Positions 19,009 to 27,769 of a stretch of 64,000 nucleotides of DNA are shown here, one piece after another (within the stretch, counting starts at the first letter, position 1; each line of letters begins with the position of its first letter). A program made the position numbers and the translations under genes. The notes under the pieces are model-generated. The model saw nothing but the letters and a program-made list of their open reading frames with translations, had not been told where the DNA came from and did not search any database. This DNA comes from Candidatus Rokuibacteriota bacterium. Its GTDB lineage: Bacteria; Methylomirabilota; Methylomirabilia; Rokubacteriales; CSP1-6. The stretch is from positions 1-64,000 of the forward strand of contig JAHFDN010000009.1 in assembly GCA_023248995.1 (NCBI GenBank). The letters run 5' to 3'.

Positions 19009-19787
19009 TGGATCAGCTCCCGGATCGAGGCGAGCACGTGATCAGGCCCGAGCTCGGCGATCCGCGGATCGCCGGGGACCGTGACGCCGGACAGGACGAG
19101 CACGGTGGCGAGCCCGAGCGCCTTTCCCATCACCACGTCCGTCTCGATCCGGTCTCCGACGATCGCCGTCTCCGCCGCCGGCAGACCCAGGACCGCCAGG
19201 GCCACCTCGAGCATCAGCGGGGATGGTTTCCCGACGACCAGCTCCACGCGCTTGCCGGTCACGGCCTCCACCGCGGCGATCATCCCCGCGCAATCCGGAA
19301 TCTCGCCGTCGACGACCGGGCACGTCCGGTCGGGATTCGTGGCGATGAGCCGCGCGCCGCGCTTCACCGCCTGCAGCGCCGTGTTCAGCTTCGCGTAGGT
19401 GAACGTCCGGTCGAACGCGATCACCACCCAGCGAACCCGATCGTCCGGACGTACCTCGAAGCCGTGTGCTTCCAGCTCCCCGATCAGGGGCGGCTCGCCG
19501 ATGACGAAGCAGGGGGCCCCGGGGTCCAGGCGCCGCAGATGGCGGGCCAGAACGAGGGAGGAGTTGACCACCTCTTCGGCCACGGTGGGGATGCCGAGGC
19601 GGCTCAGCTTCGCCGCGTATTCGCTCCGGGTCTGGATCGGCTTGTTTGAGAGGAAGGCGACGCGCCTGCCCGCCCCGCGGAGCGCCGAGACGACCTCCAC
19701 CGCGCCGTCGATGAGCTTCTCCCCGCGGTACACCGTGCCGTCAAGATCCAGGAGCCAGCCGAGGTAGGAGAAGCGGATCGCTGGCAT
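19005..19787 (-). CDS. HAD-family sugar/glycerol phosphatase, NagD-like
   Basis: This 260-residue HAD phosphatase has DLDGTVYRG (nucleophile Asp and acid/base Asp), the LSNKP motif II region, ATNPDRTCPV typical of the NagD/AraL group, GKPSPLM and the GDRIETDVVMG metal site. Members hydrolyse phosphoglycolate, glycerol-3-phosphate, 4-nitrophenyl phosphate or sugar phosphates. Its overlap with glpD suggests glycerol-3-phosphate or a related overflow metabolite as substrate, which is an inference from context. Confidence 0.85.
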   Translation of the reverse strand: MPAIRFSYLGWLLDLDGTVYRGEKLIDGAVEVVSALRGAGRRVAFLSNKPIQTRSEYAAKLSRLGIPTVAEEVVNSSLVLARHLRRLDPGAPCFVIGEPPLIGELEAHGFEVRPDDRVRWVVIAFDRTFTYAKLNTALQAVKRGARLIATNPDRTCPVVDGEIPDCAGMIAAVEAVTGKRVELVVGKPSPLMLEVALAVLGLPAAETAIVGDRIETDVVMGKALGLATVLVLSGVTVPGDPRIAELGPDHVLASIRELIQ

Positions 19788-19814
19788 CGCGGGGCCCGCT
19801 GACCTCTCACCCTG

Positions 19815-21254
19815 TCAGCGCAAGAGCGGCGCCACGGCGGCCTGGGCGAGGTTCAGGACCGGCGCCGGCATCACGCCCAACTGCAGGACGCCCCACAGCG
19901 CGATCCCCAGGGCCAAACGGCCGGCAAAGGACGGCACCGCCCCGGTGGGCACGCCCTCCCGGTCGCGCATGTACATGTAGACGATCACCCGGAGATAGTA
20001 GTAGGCGGCCACCGCGGAATTGAGCACGGCGATGACCGCCAGCCAGATATAGCCCGATCGGACGGCAGCGCCGAAGAGGTAGAATTTGCCGGCAAAGCCC
20101 GCCGTGGGCGGCATCCCGGTGAGCGAGAGGAGAAAGAGCGCGAGCACGAGCGCCAGCACGGGATGACTCTCGGCCAACCCCCCGTAGTCGTCCAGGTTCA
20201 CGGCTTCCTGGCGCCCCCGCTCGAGGAGCAGGATCACCCCGAACGCGCCGACCGTCGTGAAGGTGTAGACCAGGAGGTAGAACAGCACGCCGCCGGCCCC
20301 GAGCGCCCCCCCCGCCACCACCCCCACCAGCACATACCCCACGTGGGCCACCGAGGAGTAGGCCAACATGCGCTTCACGTTCGACTGGGCGATGGCGACC
20401 ACATTTCCGACCGTCATGGTCAGGACCGCCACGCCCCACAGGAGCGCGGTCCAGTCCGGCTGGACGACCTTGAACGTCGAAAGGAGGACGCGAAGCAGGG
20501 CGGCAAATCCCGCCGCCTTGGATCCCGTCGCGATCAGCGCGGCCACGCTGGTGGGGGCGCCCTCGTAGACATCGGGCGCCCACATGTGGAACGGCACCGA
20601 GGAGATCTTGAAGCCGAACCCCACCAGGAGCAGGCCGAGTCCGACGACGAGGAGCGGGCCCGGGGGCCGCGCTCCCGCGGCGGCGGCAATCCGCTCCAGC
20701 GCCGTGCTGCCGGTGGCGCCGTAGATCAGCGCGACCCCGTACACGAAGAACCCGGAGGCAAAAGCGCCGAGGAGGAAGTACTTCATCGCGGATTCGCCCC
20801 CGGTCAGCCGCCAGCGGAAAAAACCCGCCAACACGTAGAGCGAGAGGGACATCAGCTCCAACGCGAGGAAGATCAGGATCAAATCCGCCGCGTGCGCCAT
20901 GAGCATCATCCCGAGCGTCGAAAAGAGAACGAGAACGTAGTACTCGCCGCTCTCTATCCCATGGCGCCCGCAGTAGTCCATGGAGAGGAGCAGGACCAGC
21001 GCCGCGGCGTAGCAGATCACCACGTCGAAGAACAGCGCGAAGCCGTCCAGCACCACCATCCCGCTGAACGCCCGAGCCTCCCGTCCCCAGAGGACGACCG
21101 TCACGAGCAGCGCCGCCACCACCCCGGCCAGCGCCACGACGCCGAGGTGCCGCTTGGTGCCCCGGGGCGGAAGCAGGTCGAGCACGAGAAGGAGGAACGC
21201 GGTTCCCGCCACCACGAGCAGCGGCGCCACGGGCCGGACGGCGGCATCCATCAT
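19815..21254 (-). CDS. nuoN: NADH-quinone oxidoreductase subunit N
   Basis: NuoN is one of the three antiporter-like proton-pumping subunits of Complex I. The 479 residues show about 14 membrane helices. The key charged residues are in helix contexts such as LALELMSLSLYVL and the discontinuous-helix region FGFKISSVPFHMWAPDVYEGAP. The start ATG at 21254 gives an ATGA overlap with nuoM; the longer open frame is rejected. It is the last gene of the nuoLMN set. Confidence 0.95.
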   Translation of the reverse strand: MMDAAVRPVAPLLVVAGTAFLLLVLDLLPPRGTKRHLGVVALAGVVAALLVTVVLWGREARAFSGMVVLDGFALFFDVVICYAAALVLLLSMDYCGRHGIESGEYYVLVLFSTLGMMLMAHAADLILIFLALELMSLSLYVLAGFFRWRLTGGESAMKYFLLGAFASGFFVYGVALIYGATGSTALERIAAAAGARPPGPLLVVGLGLLLVGFGFKISSVPFHMWAPDVYEGAPTSVAALIATGSKAAGFAALLRVLLSTFKVVQPDWTALLWGVAVLTMTVGNVVAIAQSNVKRMLAYSSVAHVGYVLVGVVAGGALGAGGVLFYLLVYTFTTVGAFGVILLLERGRQEAVNLDDYGGLAESHPVLALVLALFLLSLTGMPPTAGFAGKFYLFGAAVRSGYIWLAVIAVLNSAVAAYYYLRVIVYMYMRDREGVPTGAVPSFAGRLALGIALWGVLQLGVMPAPVLNLAQAAVAPLLR

Positions 21255-22837
21255 CGGCCTCCAACGCCGGCAATCGCTTCCCCATCCGCGCGGGACACGC
21301 GGGGATGGGCGGCCGCCGCCGCCGCGGCCTTGGACCGCACCTGGGCGATCAGCGCCTGCGCGCTGGCCTCGGTCATGCCGGTGAAGGGGCGCGGGTACAC
21401 GCCGATCCAGAAGATGAAGAGCAGGACGGGGAGGAGCACGGCCCACTCGCGCGGCGTCAGGTCACGAAGCCCCCGGTTCGCGTCATGCGCGATCTCCCCG
21501 AAGCACACCCGCTGGTACATCCAGAGCATGTAGATCGCCGCGAAGATGATCCCGCTGCTCGCCAGAACCGGCACGAGGTACGCAGAGGGGCCGGCCGCCG
21601 CCTGGGAGGCCCACGCGAACGCTCCCACGAGGATCAGGAACTCGCCCACGAAGCCGTTCAAACCGGGAAGACCGAGCGAGGAGAGCGATACGATCAGGAA
21701 GAGAACCGAGAACGCGGGCACCACCTTCCAGAGTCCGCCGAAGTCGGCGATCAGCCGGGTGTGCCGCCGCTCGTAGAGAACGCCCACCAGGAGGAAGAGG
21801 GCGCCGGTGGAGAGGCCGTGGTTCACCATCTGGATGATCCCGCCGACCAGCCCCTGCGGGGTCAACGTGAATAGGCCGAGGACGACGAAGCCCAGGTGGC
21901 TCACGCTGGAATACGCCACGAGCTTTTTCAAATCCGGCTGCACCATGGAGACCCAGGCGCCGTAGATGATCCCGACGAGCGCCAGGGCGAAGATCCACGG
22001 CGCGAAGGCCAGGCTCGCCGCGGGGAAGAGCGGCAGACAGAAGCGGAGAAAGCCGTAGGTGCCCATCTTCAGCAGCACGCCGGCCAGGAGCACGCTCCCC
22101 GCGGTCGGCGCCTCCACGTGGGCGTCGGGGAGCCAGGTGTGGAAGGGGAACATCGGGACCTTGATGGCGAACGCCAGCGCGAACGCCAGGAACAGCCAGA
22201 CCTCGACACCGCGCGGCACCACGTAGCGCGCCAGGACCGGCAGGTCGAAGGTGTAATTTCCCGTAGCGCCGCCGTGCTGAAAGTAGAGGACGAGGATCGC
22301 CACGAGCATGAGGACCGAGCCTGCCAGCGTGTACAGGATGAACTTGATCGCCGCGTAGATCCGCGCCGGGCCGCCCCAGACCCCGATGACGAGATACATC
22401 GGGATCAACATGGCCTCCCAGAAGACGTAGAAGAGGAACAAGTCCAGGCTGACGAACACCCCCAGCATACCCGTCTCCAGGAAGAGCATGCTGACGGCGA
22501 ACTCCTTGACCCGGCCCTCGATCGCCCGCCATGACGACAAGAGCGCGACCGCCGAGAGGAACGTGGTCAGGAGCACCAGGAGCAGGCTGATGCCGTCAAT
22601 GCCGAGGTGGTAGGAAATCCCGAAGGACGGCATCCACCGGGCCTGCTCCACGAACTGGTAGCCGGGGTCCCGGGCGTCGAAGCCGACGTAGAGGAGGAGA
22701 GACACCGCGAAGGTCGCCGCCGCGACGAGGAACCCGCACCAGCGGACGAGCGCGGCCCGGCCCCGGGGCAGGAGCGCGACGCCGACCGCGCCCAGCGCCG
22801 GAAGAAACGTGACGATCGAGAGGACGTGGCCCATCAT
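21251..22837 (-). CDS. nuoM: NADH-quinone oxidoreductase subunit M
   Basis: NuoM is an antiporter-like Complex I subunit. The 528 residues carry the family segments FYVFWEAMLIPMYLVIGVWG, the lysine-containing FAIKVPMFPFHTWLPDAHVEAP and SSVSHLGFVVLGLF. Two adjacent ATGs (22837, 22834) overlap the nuoL stop; the first gives the usual ATGA. The 3' end overlaps nuoN in the same way. Confidence 0.96.
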   Translation of the reverse strand: MMGHVLSIVTFLPALGAVGVALLPRGRAALVRWCGFLVAAATFAVSLLLYVGFDARDPGYQFVEQARWMPSFGISYHLGIDGISLLLVLLTTFLSAVALLSSWRAIEGRVKEFAVSMLFLETGMLGVFVSLDLFLFYVFWEAMLIPMYLVIGVWGGPARIYAAIKFILYTLAGSVLMLVAILVLYFQHGGATGNYTFDLPVLARYVVPRGVEVWLFLAFALAFAIKVPMFPFHTWLPDAHVEAPTAGSVLLAGVLLKMGTYGFLRFCLPLFPAASLAFAPWIFALALVGIIYGAWVSMVQPDLKKLVAYSSVSHLGFVVLGLFTLTPQGLVGGIIQMVNHGLSTGALFLLVGVLYERRHTRLIADFGGLWKVVPAFSVLFLIVSLSSLGLPGLNGFVGEFLILVGAFAWASQAAAGPSAYLVPVLASSGIIFAAIYMLWMYQRVCFGEIAHDANRGLRDLTPREWAVLLPVLLFIFWIGVYPRPFTGMTEASAQALIAQVRSKAAAAAAAHPRVSRADGEAIAGVGGR

Positions 22838-24708
22838 CGCCACAGCAGGAAGCCGACGATGGCGACCGCGCCCGCGAGCGTGGCCATGGCGTAGTTCATC
22901 ACGTACCCGGTCTGGAGCGCCCGCATGGACCGGGCCCAGCCCACGACCAGTCGCCCCACGCCGTTGACGGCTCCGTCCACCACACCCAGGTCGAGCGTGC
23001 GCGCGCAGAAGCCCGCGGCCCGGAGCGTCGGGCGGACGAACACGGCGTCGTACAGCTCGTCCACGTAATACTTGTTGAGAACGAGCGCGTGCAACCGGTT
23101 CCGCGGACGACCGATGGCCTCGGCCCTGACGGGCCGCCCCCGATACACGAGCCACGCGAGGAGGACTCCGGCGGTGGCCGCGACCACGGAGAGGACGAGG
23201 AGCGCGTACGCCGAGAGCCCGCCGTGATCGACGCCCTCAGGGAGCGGAAACACCGGGCTCACGAAGCGCGCGAACGCCATTCCGTGGGCGGAGGGGATAC
23301 CCACGGCCCCCGCCACGGCTGTCAGCAGCGCCAGGACGCCGAGGGGCACCGTCATCACGAGGGGCGACTCGTGGACGTGCTGCGCCACCTCCTTCGGCAT
23401 GCGGGGGGCTCCGAAGAAGGCGAGGAAGACGACCCGGAACACGTAGACGGCCGTGAGAAACGCGCCGATCAGCAAGAGCGCCCAGAGCGCGAGAGGCCCC
23501 CGATGGTACGACGATGCCAGGATCTCGTCTTTCGAGAAGAAGCCGGCGAAGGGCGGCAGCCCGGCGAGACCCGCCGCTCCCACGAGAAAGGTCACCGTGG
23601 TGGCCATCATCCGCGGCGCGAGACCTCCCATCTTCCGAAGGTCCTGCTCGCCCGCCTGGGCGTGGATCACGCTCCCCGCGCCGAGGAACAGGAGCGCCTT
23701 GAAGAACGCGTGCGTCACGAGGTGAAAGATCGCCGCGGCGTACGCGCCCACACCCACGCCGGCGAACATGTAGCCGAGCTGGCTGATCGTCGAGTAGGCG
23801 AGCACCCGCTTGATGTCGGTCTGCGCCAGGGCAATGGTCGCGGCGAAGAGCGCGGTGATCCCGCCGACCCACGCGACGACGTCGAGCGCCACGCCGGAGC
23901 GCTCGAACAGGGCGTGGCTCCGCGCCACCATGTACACGCCCGCCGTCACCATGGTGGCCGCGTGGATCAACGCCGACACGGGCGTGGGCCCTTCCATCGC
24001 GTCGGGGAGCCACGTGTGGAGCGGGAGCTGGGCCGATTTGCCGCACGCCCCCATGAAGAGCAGGAGCGCGATCACCGTGGCCGTCGTCGGAGACAGGGCC
24101 CCGATCCTGGCGAACACCTCGCCGTAGTCCAGCGTGCCGAGCGCGACCCAGAGGTACATGACCCCGAGCCCGAAGCCGAAGTCGCCCACGCGGTTGACGA
24201 TGAACGCCTTCTTGCCGGCGTCGGCCGCCGACCTGCGCGTGTACCAGAAGCCGATCAGAAGGTACGAGCAGAGCCCCACGGCCTCCCAGAAGACGTAGAG
24301 GACCAGGAAGTTCCCCGCCAGGACCAGCATGACCATGGAGAACACGAAGAAGTTCAGGTAGGTGAAGAACCGGGCGTAGCCGGGATCGCCGTGCATGTAA
24401 CCGACCGAGTAAACGTGGATCAGGAACCCCACGCCCGTCACCACCAGCAGCATCACCGCCGAGAGCGGATCCACGAGCGCCGTCACACTGGTCCTGAAGG
24501 AACCCGCCTGGATCCAGGGGAAGAGGTCGCCGGTGAATGTCTCGCCCTGCCAGACCTTCAGGAAGACGGCACAGGACAGCAGAAACGAACACCCGAGAGC
24601 GGGGACGGCAACCCAGTGAGCCTTCCGGTCGATCCACCGCCCGAAGAGCGCGTTCAGGAGAGTTCCGAGAAGGGGGAAAAGCGGAATCAGCCAGACGATG
24701 TTCGACAC
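22834..24708 (-). CDS. nuoL: NADH-quinone oxidoreductase subunit L
   Basis: NuoL is the distal proton-pumping subunit of Complex I. The 624 residues include LYVFWEAVGLCSYLLIGFW, AQLPLHTWLPDAMEGPTPVSALIHAATMV in the conserved core, and a long C-terminal part consistent with the lateral helix that braces NuoM and NuoN. That C-terminus separates it from Mrp antiporter subunits. The start is GTG 24708, only 6 bases after a good -10 box and with no ribosome-binding site, so a leaderless mRNA is likely. nuoA-K are not in this window. Confidence 0.96.
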   Translation of the reverse strand: MSNIVWLIPLFPLLGTLLNALFGRWIDRKAHWVAVPALGCSFLLSCAVFLKVWQGETFTGDLFPWIQAGSFRTSVTALVDPLSAVMLLVVTGVGFLIHVYSVGYMHGDPGYARFFTYLNFFVFSMVMLVLAGNFLVLYVFWEAVGLCSYLLIGFWYTRRSAADAGKKAFIVNRVGDFGFGLGVMYLWVALGTLDYGEVFARIGALSPTTATVIALLLFMGACGKSAQLPLHTWLPDAMEGPTPVSALIHAATMVTAGVYMVARSHALFERSGVALDVVAWVGGITALFAATIALAQTDIKRVLAYSTISQLGYMFAGVGVGAYAAAIFHLVTHAFFKALLFLGAGSVIHAQAGEQDLRKMGGLAPRMMATTVTFLVGAAGLAGLPPFAGFFSKDEILASSYHRGPLALWALLLIGAFLTAVYVFRVVFLAFFGAPRMPKEVAQHVHESPLVMTVPLGVLALLTAVAGAVGIPSAHGMAFARFVSPVFPLPEGVDHGGLSAYALLVLSVVAATAGVLLAWLVYRGRPVRAEAIGRPRNRLHALVLNKYYVDELYDAVFVRPTLRAAGFCARTLDLGVVDGAVNGVGRLVVGWARSMRALQTGYVMNYAMATLAGAVAIVGFLLWR

Positions 24709-24714
24709 CGGCTC

Positions 24715-24744
24715 ACTCTAGCGAAACCCCCCGGGGGGTGTCAA
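24715..24744 (-). promoter_or_regulatory. Promoter of nuoLMN, leaderless arrangement
   Basis: TTGACA (24744-24739), 18-base spacer, TAGAGT (24720-24715). The nuoL GTG begins 6 bases after the -10 box, about where transcription should start. The spacer contains a perfect 14-base palindrome of six C then six G flanked by A and T (24726-24739). Confidence 0.6.
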
Positions 24745-24851
24745 GCCGCGCCCCGCTCGACGATTGGGAAGAGGGGGTAATCGGCCACGGTGTCCACGAG
24801 GGGCTCGTCAAGACACTGGAAGGTCCGGCGCAAATGGTGTAAGAAGGAAGC

Positions 24852-25751
24852 ATGCGGGCGGCCCGGGCAGCGTCACCGATCGGGCTCAAGGCGGCGCTCT
24901 TCGGGTACGCGGTCGTGTTTCTGCTGAAGGCCGTCGCCTGGTGGTTCACCGGGTTCTTCGTGCTCCTGGCCGAAGCCCTCCACACGCTCTCCGACCTGAC
25001 GATCTCGGGCTTCCTCCTGGCCGCCGACCGCTTCTCGCGCCGCCCCGCCGACGCGCGCTACCGCTACGGCTACGGGCGGGCCCAGCACGTGGCGGCGCTC
25101 GTGGCCGCCACCCTCTTTATCTCCTTCACGAGCTTCAGGCTGGCCGAGGAGGCGGTGGGACGGCTCCTCCACCCCGTCGTTCCGGCCTACAGCCGTCTGG
25201 GACTGGCCGTGGGGGTGCTCGTTCTCTCGATGGCCTTCTCGGCCGTGCCGATCGTCCTCCTGGGCCTTCAGAAGCGGCGCGGCCCGGCCGCCCGCGCCCA
25301 GCTCATGGAGTCCTTCAACGACGAGCTGGGTCTCCTGGCAGCCCTCGCGGGAGCGCTCTTGGTCTCGAGCGGGTGGCCGCTGGCCGACCCAATCGCCTCC
25401 CTGGCGGTGGCGATCCTCATCGCCGCCAACGCCGTCGGCCTTTTCCTCGACAACGCGCGCGTCCTCATGGGGCGCGCTCCGGAGCGGGAGTTCTTCGACC
25501 GGATCGCGGCTCTGGCCCGCACGGTGCCAGCCGTCGAGGCTGTCCACGACCTCCGGGCTCAGTACGTCGGACCCGAGACGGTCAACCTCTCGCTGCACGT
25601 GGAGGTGGACCCGATGATGACCGTCGCCGACGGCGAGGAAGTCGCCAAGGCGGTCCGCGATACCATCATGGCCGAGGCGAACTGCGCCTACTGCGTGGTC
25701 CACGTGGACCCGCTCGGAGCTCCGCCCGAGCCCGGCGAGATCGACTTCTAG
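24852..25751 (+). CDS. Cation diffusion facilitator family transporter
   Basis: This is a metal (zinc, iron or manganese) / proton antiporter. The 299 residues have six membrane helices and a C-terminal cytoplasmic ferredoxin-like domain. The first metal motif is H44xxxD48 in EALHTLSDL. The second, normally HxxxD or DxxxD, reads E153xxxD157 in MESFNDELG and resembles the SLC30A9-like branch. RBS-like AAGGAAG precedes ATG 24852. It is divergent from nuoL across 143 bp. The next gene begins 47 bases downstream. Confidence 0.87.
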   Translation: MRAARAASPIGLKAALFGYAVVFLLKAVAWWFTGFFVLLAEALHTLSDLTISGFLLAADRFSRRPADARYRYGYGRAQHVAALVAATLFISFTSFRLAEEAVGRLLHPVVPAYSRLGLAVGVLVLSMAFSAVPIVLLGLQKRRGPAARAQLMESFNDELGLLAALAGALLVSSGWPLADPIASLAVAILIAANAVGLFLDNARVLMGRAPEREFFDRIAALARTVPAVEAVHDLRAQYVGPETVNLSLHVEVDPMMTVADGEEVAKAVRDTIMAEANCAYCVVHVDPLGAPPEPGEIDF

Positions 25752-25798
25752 CAGCCCCGCGCTTCCGCCGCTCCTCGGCGCCGAGCGGAAGGCACAAG

Positions 25799-27265
25799 TT
25801 GACGGCGCGGACTCCGGCCGCTATCATTCACCTCGTGCCTCGATCGGTCTGGAAGACCTGGCTGCGCATCACGCTGATCTTCTCGCTCGGCATCGTCGGC
25901 GCGATCTCGTACCTCGGCTGGCGCCAGGCGGTTCCCGGCGTGAGCGCCACCCTCATGCCTCCTCCGAAGTTCATCGGCCTCAAGACCACCCTGATCCTGG
26001 GCCTCACCGCGACACGCGGCGGGCTCACGTCCTTCGAGGTCCGGGTCATCCAGGGGACCCAGAAAGTCACCGCGACCCGGGAGACCTTTCCGCCTCCGTT
26101 CCCGAACGACAAGGCAATCAGCCTCGTCGTGGAGGGACGCACGCTGGGCCTCCGGGAAGGAGCGGCGACGCTCGAGGTGTACGCGACGGACGGCTTCTGG
26201 CGTCCCCTCCGGATTGACGACAGGCCGATCCTCACCTACCAGGTGACGCTGGACCTGACCCCGCCGACCCTCGACCTCCTTTCCGCCACGCAGTATCTCG
26301 GCCAGGGCGGCGGGGGCCTCGTGGTCTACCGCACCAAGGGAGCGGCGCGGACCGGCGTGAACATCGGGGGGATCTTTTCCCCGGGATTCCCCGTCGGTTC
26401 CGCCGACGCCGGCACCCACGTCGCGATGCTGGCCGTCCCGTACGACTTCCCGGTCAGCTCACCGATCGTCCTCGTCGCCCAGGACGAAGCCGGCAACAGC
26501 GCCAGCAGGTCGGTGCCGAGCGAGATCAGGCCGCGGAAATTCCCCAGGGACACCGTGGAAATCAAGGAGGAGTTCCTCCAGCGGAAGCTCCCGGAGCTGC
26601 TCCCCGAACGAGGGAGTGTCCCGCCCGACCAGCTGCTCGAGGCGTTCCTCACCATCAACCGCGACAAGCGCCGGCAGGCCGAGGAGACCAAGCGGACCGT
26701 CTCCGCGAAAACGCAGCCGAAGCCGCTCTGGCAGGGAGTCTTTCTCCAGCCAAAGAACACCAAGGTCTTCTCCAACTTCGCCGAGACCCGGAGCTACCGC
26801 TTCCGCCGTCAGGACGTGGACACCCAGGTGCACTGGGGCTACGACCTGGCCTCGGTCAAGGAGAGCCCCGTTCCCGCCGCCAATCGGGGGACCGTGGTCT
26901 TCGCCCGTCCGCTCACCATCTACGGCAATACCGTGATCCTGGACCACGGACTCGGGCTCCAGACCCTCTACGCCCACCTCTCGCGCATTGACGTGCAAGA
27001 GGGGCAGACGGTGGACAAGGGGGCCGAACTGGGCCGGACCGGGAGCACGGGATTGGCCGTCGGGGACCACCTGCACTATGAAGTGCTGATCCACGGGATC
27101 TCGGTCACGCCGCTGGAATGGTGGGATGCCCGGTGGATCCGCGACCACATCCTGAAGCCGCTCCGCGAGGCCAACGTACCGCTGATCGAAGGCGACGCCC
27201 TCAAGGAGGAGCCAGCCGGCACTCCCCAGCCGCCCCGGCTCCGGCGCTCCCGCGAGACGCGCTAG
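25799..27265 (+). CDS. M23 family metallopeptidase, membrane-anchored
   Basis: This is a probable peptidoglycan endopeptidase of the LytM type. After a single N-terminal membrane helix (LIFSLGIVGAISYLGW), a long beta-rich region of about 300 residues with no catalytic motif precedes an M23 domain at about residues 350-450. The zinc ligands are in HWGYDLAS (HxxxD) and GDHLHYEV (HxH), so the domain should be active. TTG 25799 is chosen because GGAAGG lies 7 bases upstream; GTG 25835 is the alternative. It is followed after 2 bases by a thioesterase gene. Confidence 0.88.
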   Translation: MTARTPAAIIHLVPRSVWKTWLRITLIFSLGIVGAISYLGWRQAVPGVSATLMPPPKFIGLKTTLILGLTATRGGLTSFEVRVIQGTQKVTATRETFPPPFPNDKAISLVVEGRTLGLREGAATLEVYATDGFWRPLRIDDRPILTYQVTLDLTPPTLDLLSATQYLGQGGGGLVVYRTKGAARTGVNIGGIFSPGFPVGSADAGTHVAMLAVPYDFPVSSPIVLVAQDEAGNSASRSVPSEIRPRKFPRDTVEIKEEFLQRKLPELLPERGSVPPDQLLEAFLTINRDKRRQAEETKRTVSAKTQPKPLWQGVFLQPKNTKVFSNFAETRSYRFRRQDVDTQVHWGYDLASVKESPVPAANRGTVVFARPLTIYGNTVILDHGLGLQTLYAHLSRIDVQEGQTVDKGAELGRTGSTGLAVGDHLHYEVLIHGISVTPLEWWDARWIRDHILKPLREANVPLIEGDALKEEPAGTPQPPRLRRSRETR

Positions 27266-27267
27266 CG

Positions 27268-27705
27268 ATGCCCAGGATGTTCGACCGGATTCAGATGATG
27301 CAGCGCGGGGAGATCCCCCCGGCGCCGATCGCCACGCTGATCGGGTTCACGCTGACGTCCATCGAACCCGGCCGGGCCGTCATCGAGCTCGAAGCGACCG
27401 AGCGCCATGCCAACCCGGTCGGGACGCTCCACGGCGGCGTCTTCTGCGACATCGCCGACGCCGCGATGGGAATGGCCTACGCCAGCACCCTCGGGGAGGG
27501 GGAGACGTTCACCACCCTCGAACTCAAGATCAACTTCCTCAGGCCGATGTGGACCGGCAAGCTCCGTGCGGTGGCCAAGATCGTGAGCGCGGGGCGGACG
27601 ATCGGCCTCGTGGAGTGCGACGTGCTGGATGAACGGGAGCGGCTCGTGGCCAGGGCGACCAGCACCTGCATGACTCTCCGCGGCGCCGACGCGCGGGATC
27701 GGTGA
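27268..27705 (+). CDS. PaaI-type hotdog thioesterase
   Basis: This 145-residue hotdog-fold protein is of the PaaI/YigI acyl-CoA thioesterase type. The signature LHGGVFCDIADAAMG (HGG then Asp) and the following AYASTLGEG and LKINFLRP strands fit the family. It probably hydrolyses aryl- or acyl-CoA esters. ATG 27268 follows the M23 stop directly; the upstream in-frame extension would run inside the peptidase gene. Confidence 0.85.
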   Translation: MPRMFDRIQMMQRGEIPPAPIATLIGFTLTSIEPGRAVIELEATERHANPVGTLHGGVFCDIADAAMGMAYASTLGEGETFTTLELKINFLRPMWTGKLRAVAKIVSAGRTIGLVECDVLDERERLVARATSTCMTLRGADARDR

Positions 27706-27769
27706 ATCCCCTCGGCAAGACCCGCCATCCAAATCGGTAACTGCCCCAACCCGACAAGGAGGTTCCCCC

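Noticed and set aside
23089-24780. Long charged open frame antisense to nuoL
   Set aside because: Low-complexity His/Arg/Glu composition typical of reading a membrane-protein gene backwards.
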